From Bryopsis sp. KO-2023 (lineage: Eukaryota > Chlorophyta > Ulvophyceae > Bryopsidales > Bryopsidaceae): a stretch of DNA of 64,000 bases. The notes under the pieces were generated by a model, which was given only the letters and a program-made list of their open reading frames with translations, was not told the origin of the DNA and did not search any database. Shown in pieces: positions 36,885 through 48,083 of the stretch. Each line of letters starts with the position of its first letter. Position 1 is the first letter of the stretch. Location of the stretch: contig BSYQ01000003.1 in NCBI GenBank assembly GCA_030272585.1, forward strand, positions 1,612,001 to 1,676,000. The letters run 5' to 3'. The position numbers were made by a program, and so were the translations under genes.

Positions 36885-39800
36885 ATGAGCGATCGACACA
36901 TCGTGAAGAACCTTTCCCTGTACGGTTTCGGCAGCTCCACTTCTGACGACGAACTTCCGAATGGAAAAAACACTTGTTATGTGTTACGAATTTTGAAGGG
37001 TCCTTTGAAAACAGCTTTGGCTTTGGTTTGCAGGTTTCAGCAGGCATGCCGTCAGATTGGGAGGCACTCTCAAGCACCGCTTCGCTTCGGGGCGAGCTTA
37101 TGGCCAACCAAACATCCAGCGCAACCAATCACGCTTCCCAATGGTATCGCTTCAATCTCCTCTGGCCACTGCTGAATTCTTAAATTCTTATTGGGTTTTT
37201 TGAGGTGTGATGTGGGGTTGGAATCCTGCTGGCGACAAAGCCCCGATCGACGATAGCATGCATCCACCAGCCGACGTCGATTGTTCACGTGTGCAGGGTC
37301 TGTCGAGGTGAGTGCTACACCCACAGATGAAATCGGCAGGGCAATCAAGAGACTGAGCGAAAAAAAGGACGAATGGACCAAGGTCCCCACCTCCAAACGA
37401 GCAACTTTGCTTTCGGCTTGCAAAGAAAACTTGGTGTCCTTAGCAAAGGAAGCATCCCAGGCGGCCGCCAAAGCACATGGATCTTATGGCTCCGGATTCG
37501 GCGATGAACTGTGAGTATGATCGATCTGTTGAAGATTGGAGGTCATGGGATTGGCATGTTGCCAGGACTGACATGGAGTTCTGTGTATTATCAGGTCAAG
37601 CTGGGTGTCTATCGCGATAGGGTTGAGCGAACTCGAGCGAGCAATGCGCCAGGGTGGTCGGCCAGAGGTTCTGGGCCTCTCCAAAAAAAAGAATGGTCAA
37701 TATGTTGCTGATGTCACTCCTGATGGGTGAGGGTTTGCCAGCATACCTTTTTGTTTTTAGAAGGGAAGCTTCCCCAAAAGCGAACACAGGAGGAGCAAAA
37801 ATTCCACTTGTTGAAAAGCAAAAACAAACAACTTCAGTGGTTCTATGTCTGCATTGGTGATGGGGGTACCCCCACCCCACCCCCGTTTCAAGAAACTGTG
37901 CCCCCTGGATTGGTGTCGCTCAATGATTGTTACTGATGCATGGTTTCAGGTATTTTGCTTTTTTGTTTGGGGACACCCACGGAGAAGTGTGGATTCAACC
38001 TGGGGAAGAGCCGACACAGGGTCGAATCTACAGGGAAAAGCAAAATGGAGCATACAACCCAAAAGTGGCTCTGGTCCTTGGTAAGGAGAGAGAAAAAAAT
38101 ATTCATCGATAAGGGTGGCATTTGTTTTCGTTATGTTTTTGTCATTATTGTTGTTATTTGAAATTATTTTACACCAGGCCAGAAGGCCGAGTGCAGCCCA
38201 TTCACGGAAATGTGTTATTGGCTGACTCAGATGTAATCCACTGCTTCATCCCAATGTTCATATCTAGCTTTCAACCCCTATTATTGTTATTATTGTTGTT
38301 ACTATTAGCAGTATCTGTGCTGGTCGTTATTAATGTTTCTGCTCGGGTGCACTCCGTAAAAAAAAACAAATTCTACACAAAATAGCCTGTGTTTCTTCTC
38401 ATGGAAAGATTGGTTCGGTTTGTTTTTTTGTCGGGAGGGAAGTAATTGTTATCAACGTTTTTTTCAGTGCTGGTGCAGGTGCTGGAAATCACATCAGTGT
38501 CGTGGTGCTCGATATTTTGCACATGCTGTTCGTGGAGGATGCTGTGGTCATCGTGAAAGTAAACCCAATAAACTCGTCCTTCGGCCAGTATGTGCTCGCA
38601 TTGCTGAAACCCCTCTTCGATGAAGGCTACGTTGAAATGGTACACGGCAAAGCAGAGCAAGGCACTTTCATTTGCAACCACCCCGATGTCGACACGGTGC
38701 ACCTGACAGGCAGCGTCGACACTTTCAATAGGATAGTGTGGGGCTCCAAAGATCCATCGGTGAGAAACTGAACACGGCCCTTGTTGGCTTTGCTTGTCAT
38801 ATCAGGTTAGGGAGGGTTCCTTTTTTTTGGGAAATTCATGATGGACAGCATAAACAACAACTGTCTACATTTCCACTGTCCAGAAAGAAAGAAAGGAAAA
38901 AAAATGTTGATGGTGGTTGTAGGGGTGCGAGCGTGTCTTGCCTGCCGACAAGGAAGCGACCGGTGAACTCGGATGCGTAACTCCCTTCATTGTGGTTCCA
39001 GGGGATTGGTCGGATGATGAGCTGAGATATCAAGCCCAGTCGATCGCATCTGGTCTGACACAGAATTCAAGCCATAACTGTTGTGCCCTTGAGGTGTGGG
39101 GAAATTCCTTTATTGAAGGCATCTCCAGTCTAAACATCGGATTTTTTTTTTCAATCAAAAATTAGTTTTTCTTAGAAAACATGGATCCATCGCAACTTGG
39201 TGTTGAAAAAGGCTGTAAACTTTGTATCGTGAGGAAATTGGGTTCTAACCCTTTTTGTGCTTTCTTGTAGTTGTTGGTGACTTCCAAGGGTTGGTCGAAA
39301 CGAGATCGTTTTTTATCGGAACTCCGCCTTGCTCTGAACTCTACAAGTCGACAGGCTGCGTGGTACCTGAATGACACACAGGCATTCGATAAATTCAAAG
39401 AAGGGTTTGAAAACATTAGCTGTGAAGAGCTCGGGAAAAATGAAGGGATAGAAGAGTTTTCCCCGTGGATCATGGCTGCTGGGGTCGACCCTGAAAATGC
39501 TGACATCAGAACAGAACACTGGTGTGGGGTTTTTCAGGTGAGGGAAAAGGGGGAGGGGGGGGTTGCAAAAAAAAGGAAGCTTCTACCAACGTGCATTGTG
39601 TGCACGACCTTTAAAAAAAGGGAAGCGAAAACTGACTGACGTGTTTTGGTGTTTGAGCATGGTTTGGGGTGTGGCAAAAACCCAAACTAGCAAAAATATA
39701 TTTAAAAAGCAATTTCAAACGCCACATGAAAAACGAGAGAGAGAAATATGTGGAAGAATGGTGGGGAATAGGTTTAGGTCCAGGCCTCATCAAATCCGGC

Positions 39801-40716
39801 CAAGCTACGTTCCTCGTGATATTTTTTTGCAACACCCCCGGTTTTTTTTCAACACGTGGAGTGTGCTTTGCTCGAATCAGGAAGTCTGCTTGCCAGAATG
39901 TGGAGATGATCCAGTCAAGTTCATGAAGGAAGCCGTGAAATTTGCCAATAAGTGCTGGGGCACTCTTTCTTGTTCCGTTTTCATTCATCCTGCCACTCAA
40001 GACGCCCATCCAGAGGCTTTCGAAACAGCTCTCGAGCAATTGAAGTTTGGCAACATCACTGTGAACGGGCCAAGCAGTCTCGGATTCACATTCACCAGCT
40101 TATCATGGGGAGCCTATCCTGGTAGTTCTTCAGTTTTTCTTCTTTAAAAGCAATGCATAATACGTATAGAAGTATATTCTTGGGCTTCTTATTGAATAAG
40201 TTGAGCTCACTCAATGACTAATTGGTTTAATTCCATCTCTTTTTAGTGTTTCATAACATCTGAGCAAGCAGAATTTTTTTCCCAGATTTGCTTTTCTATT
40301 TGAAAGGTATCCCTGTTATATGTTTTTCCTTTTTTATTTTTTTGTTTGTTTTTTTTTGGGGGGGGGAAGTAATGCAAGCAATGCCAGTGGAAATATGTAA
40401 ATACAATAACCCAAGACTTATTGCTTGATTGAGGTTTTCAAACCATTCACCGAGTTTTTTCGACTGTTCATCCACAGGAAACACTCTCGACGATATCGGC
40501 TCAGGGAATTGCACCGTACACAACTCATTCTTGTTTGATCATCCCGAGAAGAGCATCCTCTACACAGCATGGCGGCTGCAGCCTTGTGCTGCTTGGGCAC
40601 CCTCCGTCACCAACAAAGAAAACATTTTCATCAGAATGCTTGAGTTCGTTCAGGAGCCGGGCTTGTGGCGAGTGCTGAAGATTGTCCCTGAGCTCTTGTC
40701 AGCACGATCACCCTGA
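36885..40716 (+). CDS. aldehyde dehydrogenase superfamily protein (atypical)
   Basis: NAD(P)-dependent aldehyde oxidation is the family reaction; the substrate is unknown. Eight exons are firm in phase: 37297-37510, 37595-37726, 37950-38080, 38479-38759, 38923-39093, 39271-39537, 39881-40121 and 40478-40716. The cofactor-binding half shows VALVLGAGNHISVV and VNPINSSFG; VHLTGSVDTF corresponds to the GS motif. The region ATGELGCVTPFIVVPG, then SSHNCCALE, carries the nucleophile cysteine. The C-terminal part (FGNITVNGPSSLGF) is the oligomerisation end. The 5' exons are unresolved: ATG 36885 and an exon near 37035-37141 are candidates, but no combination of donor and acceptor keeps phase into 37297. 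It resembles large divergent ALDH-like proteins rather than the classical 500-residue enzymes. Confidence 0.8.
40349..40366. repeat. T-run/G-run junction tract
   Basis: Nine T followed by nine G in an ALDH intron. Confidence 0.8.
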
Positions 40717-42470
40717 AATTCGAAAGAACTCCTGCTTGATGGATTGCCACCAGATGCGTATCTTTTTCATAAAAGGAGGGGTCGAGGGAATTCGGGTGGT
40801 GTTTTTTATATTGGGGGGGGGGGAGGGTATTCGGTTTTCCATAGATAGATTTTTGCCCGATCATTGCCTGGTGATCGACATTTTTTGGCAGACTAAAAAA
40901 AAGTCAAAACTGCAAGGGGTGACAGGCACGTATTGATGAATCCATAGAAGTGCTGGTGTGTTTTTTGGGGGGTTGGGTTTTTAATATCTTGTAGGATGTT
41001 TCGCAAGCTCCCTCAGTCGAAAAGGGAAGGGAAAAAAACAAACACGTGCATCAGGCATGATTGGGAATCAGTTCATTGTTGCTTTTCTGCTTTTCTGGTA
41101 GGGTGATCTATATTGGAGGATGTATTTGCTGAATAAAACTAGCAGTGTTTTCCCAGCAGGGGACCGTTGGTGAACAGTGAGCGGTGTGCTTATAGACGGG
41201 TTGATGTATTATATTATGTTGGTTTTTCGACCCCTCTGCATAAAGAAGCCCTTTGTTTTTTTAATCAAAGGATTGAACTTGTCGTGCAACACTGATAATT
41301 GTTGATGGCTTCCATGCCCGACTGAAAAAAGACGAGTATTTGCATCTGGTGTCGCGATTTGAATGTGCCATACCATTTCTGCAGTTTCTATTTCTCTGGA
41401 TTTGCAAGTGCTGTATTTCACAGGATGAAACGCTGTTGGATGGACCGTTTGCATGTACAAGGAGGCCGAATCTCAGCAGAGACTGTTTTGCGCAGGGGCT
41501 GTGGTGTGGACGGCATCCTGTTCTTGTGTTTTTACACACACATATTCACTCCCTCGTATCTTGGAGGTGTGCCCTCCTATATTCCCTGCTGACATTTCTG
41601 GGTGAAAGGGGATGGTGACAAGGCAAGCATGTCGCAATGTAGAATTTCAGTTGGCTGCTGCTTTTGCTTTGACTGGGCAGCAGGAGCGGAAACAGATCAA
41701 GAAAAGATCAATATTTAAAGATCCTTGTCAATATCTTGCTTATATATTGCTTGGGACAACACTACATATGGAATTTACAGCTGGAAGCAATAGCAATGAT
41801 CAGTCGTGAAAGTTTAGGCCAAACTTAAACTTGGAAGATGGTGTAGTTGTGGAGCAAAATGGACACCACTAAAATTAGACAAGGCAAAATTGAAAGAGCA
41901 CGAATGTTTCACAGGAAAAATAACACAATCAAATTCTATGTACACAATTTAAACAGCAAAAAGCAGCAAAACGAATTGCATCATCCTCTGCAGCTAAAGT
42001 TGCAACTATGAATCGAACAAGCAGCCACCGCAGAAAAAAAAAAAAAAAAAAAAAAGATTCGCCCCGTATGGAAGGGAGCCTTCCTTGTGTTTTTTAACTG
42101 TCACTTTTTCATTTCAGAATAACTTAGCTCCACCACTACCAGAAAAGCATTAAAATCCAGAGGGACAGTGCCTTTTCTTCAAAATTCACTGAAAACCTCC
42201 CAAAAGGATAGCGAAACTCAGATGCGACCCCCTTTTCATCCCAACCACAGAAGCCCTCTTTCCTTCATACAAACACACTGGCCATCTAGTCCAGATTGCC
42301 CATATACTGCAAATGAGAAACACCTCCCACCCTTCCTTGCCAACAATCACACTAAAGCCCTCTGTCCCAACCCACACATGTTGTGCGCAACAGGAAAAAA
42401 AAGTAAATAATAGAAAGTTTCTCCCCTCCCACCTTCCATTCTCATGAAACTTTGATTTTGGGAAAAGAAT

Positions 42471-42509
<39 letters not shown>

Positions 42510-42510
42510 A
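42471..42510. repeat. homopolymer C run of about 38 bases
   Basis: Uninterrupted cytosine tract, longer than any other in the window. Its exact length is likely uncertain in assembly. Confidence 0.9.
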
Positions 42511-42670
42511 GAAAAAAGGAAGGAAGAATAGTCCCAATACACGACGCTATGCCAGCAAGTATCCACATCTAATCAATCGCTGCATTTCCATTTTCCATTT
42601 TTCTTGCTTCTAAAATGTGTTTTTTTGATCCCTGAATCCCTTCACAATTCTGACAATAAAAATACAGAAG

Positions 42671-42778
42671 AATGTACAAGAATAGTGTACAGTAATAATG
42701 TACAAGAATAGTGTACAGTAATAATGTACAAGTCTGTACAGTACTGTACAAGAATAGGATACAGTAATAATGTACAAC
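42671..42778. repeat. 26-bp tandem repeat rich in GTAC
   Basis: Two perfect copies of a 26-bp unit (AATGTACAAGAATAGTGTAC plus AGTAAT) at 42671-42722, then a degenerate 46-bp copy with the palindrome GTACAGTACTGTAC, then a partial unit. It includes many GTAC cores. Confidence 0.85.
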
Positions 42779-43292
42779 AAGCATAATCACGACCCCCCTA
42801 CCCTCATTTTTCATCTTGTCCAGCTAGCATAATCACCCCTGACATCCAACATAACTAAAAACCCCGGGGGGTTCTGGAATCACATGTCTGTTTGACAACA
42901 GCCCTCTCCCATATTCCTTCTCCAAAGGAATAATTCCACAAAGCAGTGGTGGCAATATCCAATACTGCAATGTCCTTGGCTCTCAAATGCAGGCGACAGA
43001 GCTCGACATCGCTCTGGAAAGTGCCTTCGGCAGGCCCTACTTTCCAATACCCAGCCAACCAACACGACATCCCAACAAGCCTTTCAGAGCTGTTTTTCTG
43101 AAGTCCCATCCATGATCTTGTACTGCTGCCTTCAGGGATTGTCCTACAGCCCCTCTCTCGCTCCCAAAAACCCAGAGGCACGCTTTGGGCAGGTTTCTGG
43201 ATTTTTCTCTGTCCAACGAGACAGCCACTCCTCCACCTTTCCTCTACCACTATAAATGACATGTCCACATGGATCTCCTGAAGTAACAATTC

Positions 43293-43330
43293 ACAGTTCT
43301 GTGCACAGAACTGTACACACATGTGTGTAC
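43293..43330. repeat. two overlapping perfect palindromes
   Basis: A 22-bp perfect palindrome at 43293-43314 centred on TGTGCACA is directly joined, sharing two bases, to an 18-bp palindrome at 43313-43330 (GTACACACATGTGTGTAC). Confidence 0.85.
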
Positions 43331-43410
43331 CGTAAGAAAATGCAGCAGACTGGCACTACTTTGCGAATTGGACAGCTCCAACAAGCACAAAAAACAGGGG
43401 TTTATCTTAC

Positions 43411-44688
43411 CACTTGCCGACACCTGGATTGCGGTGTGGATATTTCAGGAGGGGCCCCTCCGCCTCGATATATATGCCCTGAGAAAAATCAATAAAGATT
43501 GTCAAATGGGTGAAGAATTATCAGCCACCCATTTGCAAAGAGCAAGAATTCAACGAAACCTGCTGCAACAATGGAAAAAGAACTAAACAACGAGATTGGG
43601 GCTACCCAACAGATCTTTTCCTAAGTGTTGGACTCTTATGATGACTTACCGAGACTTGAGCTCCCTCCGGCTTCTCCACTGGAGGCGGCAGGGAAAAATC
43701 ACTCCCCGCATCTGCCTGTTTGGAAAATAAAAAAATAAAAATTGGTCCCCGGATTAGAATAAGGAACAGAAAAAACAAGAAATGGCAACGTTTTTCCATC
43801 AACACTCACAAAAAAAAATCAAGTTAGAATATCTCACCTTCAGCCCAGCATCAACTTTCATCGGTACCCACAGGGGGCATGCCTCTATATATATTGCCTG
43901 GAATTTCAAACACAATAAAGCCTCAACTCACAAACAACCAGCGAAGCTTTAAGAAGAACAGTGGATTACAATTCCAATTTTCACCCCATTGCATTTGTCG
44001 AGAGTTTTCAGGGACTTGCTTCGGAAAATAGATACAAAGAAATGGTTTCCTTACCGAGGCATGTGTATCCCCCTGCCTCCCTCGCGCGGGATGGACTCTC
44101 CCCGCTTGCTCGACGATGGCTTGCTGAGCGGATATTTCGGGAGGCCGCTGCCGCCTCTCATATATTCTATTCTGGAAGTTGGAAAAACAAAGAAACGAAA
44201 CTGTTAGTTAATTTAGACCACTTCACATCTGTCGAACTGAAAAATGGAACGTGCGTTCGAAGGACCCATATTTTTGATAGCGATTGAACTTGCCGAAACT
44301 TACCGAGGCATTAGCTTCCCCCTGCTTCTCCGCGGCGAGCGGGAAGATCGTCGACTCCCGCTTCACCCTGATTTCGAAAAAAGAAAAAAGCGTTTGGTTA
44401 CTTAGCAACAAGACAAACGTCCCAACTAAGAGACAAAGGAAAGAGAAAAAAAACCCAATAGAAACTGGTCCGCGAGATACAACCAGAAATTCCTACCCGC
44501 CGAACGCCGAGCACGCCGCCACTCCCTCCTTTACTCTCTTCGAAAGCTTGGAAAACGAAACGAAAATATACTACCCTCAATTACAAATTTAGAAAATTTA
44601 ATTCTAATTGATCCACCATTAAACCATGGATTGATTTGATCCACCTCCACCTACCGTTCTCGACGAACTTGAAACTTCGGAGGGGCAT
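43411..44688 (-). CDS. unknown protein with an array of duplicated phase-0 exons (partial)
   Basis: A start at 44688 (MPLRSFKFVEN) splices in phase to 44497-44570 (VYFRFVFQAFEESKGG, then VLGVRR). Small exons then follow, all fitting phase 0: 44304-44360 (RESTIFPLAAEKQGEANAS), 44055-44156, 43838-43882 (ACPLWVPMKVDAGLK), 43650-43715 (ADAG...SLPPPVEKPEGAQVS) and 43411-43463 (AEGPLLKYPHRNPGVGK). Two exon types recur. Type A begins after an atatat-rich acceptor with GCGG..CCTCC-GAAATATCC; type B ends with CAGGGGGA..GCCTCG before gtaag. Exon 44055-44156 fuses both. The 3' part is not resolved. Its function is unknown. It lies downstream of the kinase on the same strand. Confidence 0.4.
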
Positions 44689-45076
44689 TTCTTCTGATGG
44701 TTACTAGGTGTCTGTTCATGCATGCGTCTCTTGGCCGCCACAAGGAATTCTTCGAATTCTTAATCAGCCATTTTGTAATCATCAGATGGATTGGGTGGCA
44801 GTGCAAAATCACCACAGTGTGGTTTGGTGGAACTGTGAGAATTTCTTCGGCCTGGGTCTGTGTCTGTGTCCAGTAGGAAGCGTCAGTTCAACAGTGGTGC
44901 CACCACATCTGCACCTTTTTCCTGTTTCTTTCTTTCCATAGACAGTCGGTGTATTCAGCAACTCAACCATTTATTTTGCAAGATATATGAAAGAATCTTG
45001 GCTTTACAATCATTTCAGGGCATATTTTTGGCCAAACACTCTTGGCTTATTCTTTTCATCAACTCTTGATTGAATG
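44689..45076. other. intergenic between the duplicated-exon gene and the kinase stop
   Basis: No coding family recognised. Probably holds the kinase 3' UTR and the promoter of the downstream gene. Confidence 0.4.
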
Positions 45077-48000
45077 CTACATCCCATGGAGGTCGATGTT
45101 GGGCAGCCACCCGTCGTCACAATAGAACATCCATGGCAAACCCCATACAAGATCCTCAGCCGGAGCTTGATGCATTTTGCAGCAAGTGGGTTGCGGCAAA
45201 TATCTATGTTTGGTGGGGTTTCGTGGCTCCCCATTGTACAACGTCCACTCAAACCCCTTCTCAGTCATGTCAGTCGCTCTTTGTTTCAGCACCCTTGCCA
45301 TGTCACCATTCAGCAGCCCAAAATCAAGCTGGATCTCTTGCTCCGTACCACCGCTGATCCTGTGCAGACATTGCTTCACGTTCGGGGGGTAATTTCCACC
45401 AATTCTGGAATTCGGAGCGTGGCAGCGGTAATCCATTATAATGTGAGGTAAAGGTGAGGGGGTCACCCACAGAGATGACCCTGTTTGAGCGAATTTCTTG
45501 CCGACGGCTTTGTAAGTGTGTTCGGGAGTGGATGGCAGGAACAAAGAATTCAGGGAGAAGCCCTCCGGACACATGTCTTGGTGCCCCAAAGCATCCCCAT
45601 TGTCTATCAAAGTCAAACCCCCCTGTTCATCGATGAATATGTTGTTGGAATGTCGGTCGCATTGGGATGTCAGCAAGTCGAAAATGGCAGCCTCCACCAC
45701 CTAAAATGTGTGCACCACACCGGATTGTTTTTTCATTCAGCAAAAAAAAACTACAAGTGCCTAGACCTGGGCTGTGAGCAACGAAAAGAAAAAGCAAAGA
45801 CGAAAAAGACAATGTCCCCATCAGTGTTTCAGTTCCAAGATTTCAAACAGGTTTTTGACTTCCCCCACAAATGAAAGCACACTTTCCTGATTACCCAGAA
45901 ATTGCTCCAACCATAACACACCATGTCTTTTCTGTTTTTGGATAATTGCCGCTCCGTTTCCCCACCTGTGAACTGTTGACCCTCCGCATCAGCACCTCCT
46001 CGATGATGCTGGGTTTCACATCCCAATAGGCGGCTGAATAAACAGAAATTCCGGGGGCTTCGGTCATGAACAGACCATCCCAATCCACAGGGTGGCCAGT
46101 TTCTGGCATCACCCCTTTCACGGAGGCGACACTGATCTGCACAACCCCCACCCGAAACAAAAAAAAAGAAGCCAATCAAAAATCAACTAATACAGCATAA
46201 ATCTGAAGGGGGTTCGATAGACGAAACCAGAAAATACCAGGCCGACCCTATTTTCCCCAGGAGAAAAAAAATGTCAAATATCTTTTGGACACCGACACAT
46301 TCCTCACCAAATAACAAAAAAAAAGGGAAAACATAAAGAACCGGCGTGGAAAGAATTGCATCTCCTTGTTTTTTCTTTGAAGATTGTAAAGTTCTTTTTA
46401 GTGTTTTTTTCTTTTTTTTTTGGGGGGGGGGTTTGCTCGGTTACCTTTGGCAACAGATGCTGTAGGCCACAAGCCTCCGCGATACGGCCAACAGCGAGCT
46501 CCATTTTCACGGCATTGCTTGCTTTCTCAGGATCGCAAAATTTCTTTTTGGAAGGGTCCCTCTTTATGGTGGGCTTTGGCAGCGCCTCTTTGCCCCTCCA
46601 TTTACGAAGGGTCATGGCCCACAGCTGGTTGTTTGCGTTTACTCTCGTGAACGGAGCACACCATATCTTGACAACAATGCCAAGCATTGGTTTCTCCACT
46701 GAACTGGATACCCCTAGAACAAACAAAAAATTCTCAAGTGTTGAGCATCCCTTGTATATATGTATATGTAGATTATTTTTTATGAAAGGGCATTGGGAAA
46801 GAAAAAAATTACTAAAAATGTAAATTACACACAGGTAAAACTTCAATCAAACAGGGCACTGTAAAGGAACATATCTTGAGCTGGCATTAATTTTTCATCC
46901 CCCTCCCCCTCTCGAAATCGTTAAAATAATTTCTCGCCAAATTAAAGTTTGGTCGACTTTGGTCTTGATTGGGGAAATTCAACGCCGGCAAGAAAATGTT
47001 TCGGCTGGAGATAGTTTGGAAAAAAAAAGGAATTTTTTCACCTCCGCTTTGTTGACACACATTATTGATCCTGTATATCCATGCACTTGAGAAGCCCCCT
47101 CGAGGTTTAAAAGTTGTGTTGAAAACTCTCTTTTCAGCATCGATTTGGGTCAAATTGTATTGGCAGCCCTTGCAGACATCACAGGAAGGCATTTTTTCTC
47201 TGGAAATGCTGTGCCTTCCAGAAAAATCCCACTGGATATTCGAACCCAAATTTCCTGGTAGATCTGAAGCAACACCTCACCCCCAAGAAATAAGAAAAAA
47301 AGAATAGCAAAAACTTGCAAATGTTTTATTCTAATTGGATGGGGTACATGGGGCTGTCAGCATTTGATGCAGTATATTGTAAAAAATTTAAATAACTAAT
47401 TTATTGATCAGGGAGCTATAACATTCAGTTAGCGGCTGCCTGGCAAAAGAATGATCCTCCTGATACAAAAAAAGTAACTCGGTTTTGAAACTGAAAAGTG
47501 GAGTTTCTGTATCCAAAAAAAGTTTCGAGAAAAAAATGGAAGAAAAAAAAATGTATTTGTTATGTACAAAATTGCGTTTTGACATTTCAGTACCTGGTGC
47601 GCATAATGCATCTTTAAGTCCAGTTTTCTGTTCTGGGTTTTTTGTTACCAGGCAATGTCTGCAAGTTTTGCATTCATCCACGTGAGGTACAGACATCAAA
47701 TCTGTTGAACTGAAATCTGGGCTGAAGCTGTCACTATGCAAAGATCCATTGGGAAACCCATCCTCAAAATCAGCTTCACAAAAAGAAACTCAATTCAGGG
47801 GTAATGCTGGTGTTGCTTAAAAATTTCTTGATACTCGCATATCCCCCCCTCTCCCCCCAAAACAGGACTCGAAAAGAAAAAATCAGCGAGAAAAATCGAC
47901 ATGTTTCTGAAAACATTCTTTGTGGAAAGGTTTAAGGAAAGCCGAAATTTTGCAATCTGGAAGACATACAAGATATATAAAAGATATCGCCCAGATGATC

Positions 48001-48083
48001 AGAATGAAGAAGGCGGAGCATGGAACCAGCCGCCTGTACGTGTACGATCCCCGCCGAAATGTCCGCCGCCCTTTTGAACGCAT
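45077..48083 (-). CDS. FAM20-like type II membrane (Golgi) kinase
   Basis: Probable secretory-pathway kinase acting on luminal proteins or glycans. Exons 47966-48083, 47594-47773, 47042-47254, 46445-46713, 45966-46136 and 45077-45700 keep phase and give about 524 residues. The N terminus is a short arginine-rich cytosolic segment (RRTFRRGSYTYRR) followed by one hydrophobic helix (SAFFILIIWAISFIYLV), a classic signal anchor. The luminal stem has two cysteine motifs, ECKTCRHC and SCDVCKGC. The catalytic part includes AVKMELAVGRIAEACG, VEAAIFDLLTSQCDRHSNN and LTLIDNGDALG, matching the DRH catalytic motif and DNG metal motif of FAM20 proteins. The first donor (gtcttc) is weak; gtatgt four bases earlier is a stronger donor but breaks phase. 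Actin-fragmin-type or PI-kinase-like folds share the DRH motif, so FAM20 membership rests on topology plus both motifs. Substrate unknown. Confidence 0.75.
46412..46431. repeat. T-run/G-run junction tract
   Basis: Ten T followed by ten G in a kinase intron. Confidence 0.8.

Larger units (their letters stand above)
40717..43410. other. long stretch without a recognised gene
   Basis: Contains short open frames, a 22-base A run near 42034-42055, a C run of about 38 bases near 42473-42510, a 26-bp tandem repeat at 42671-42778 and two adjoining palindromes at 43293-43330. An open minus frame at 42855-43322 (with AKDIAVLDIATTALWNY) may be 3' coding sequence of the duplicated-exon gene, but no splice join keeps phase. 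Confidence 0.4.

Noticed and set aside
38177..38400. Possible extra exon in the ALDH gene after a cag acceptor
   Set aside because: Joining 38080 directly to 38479 restores the family motif VLGAGN in phase, so this piece is intronic.
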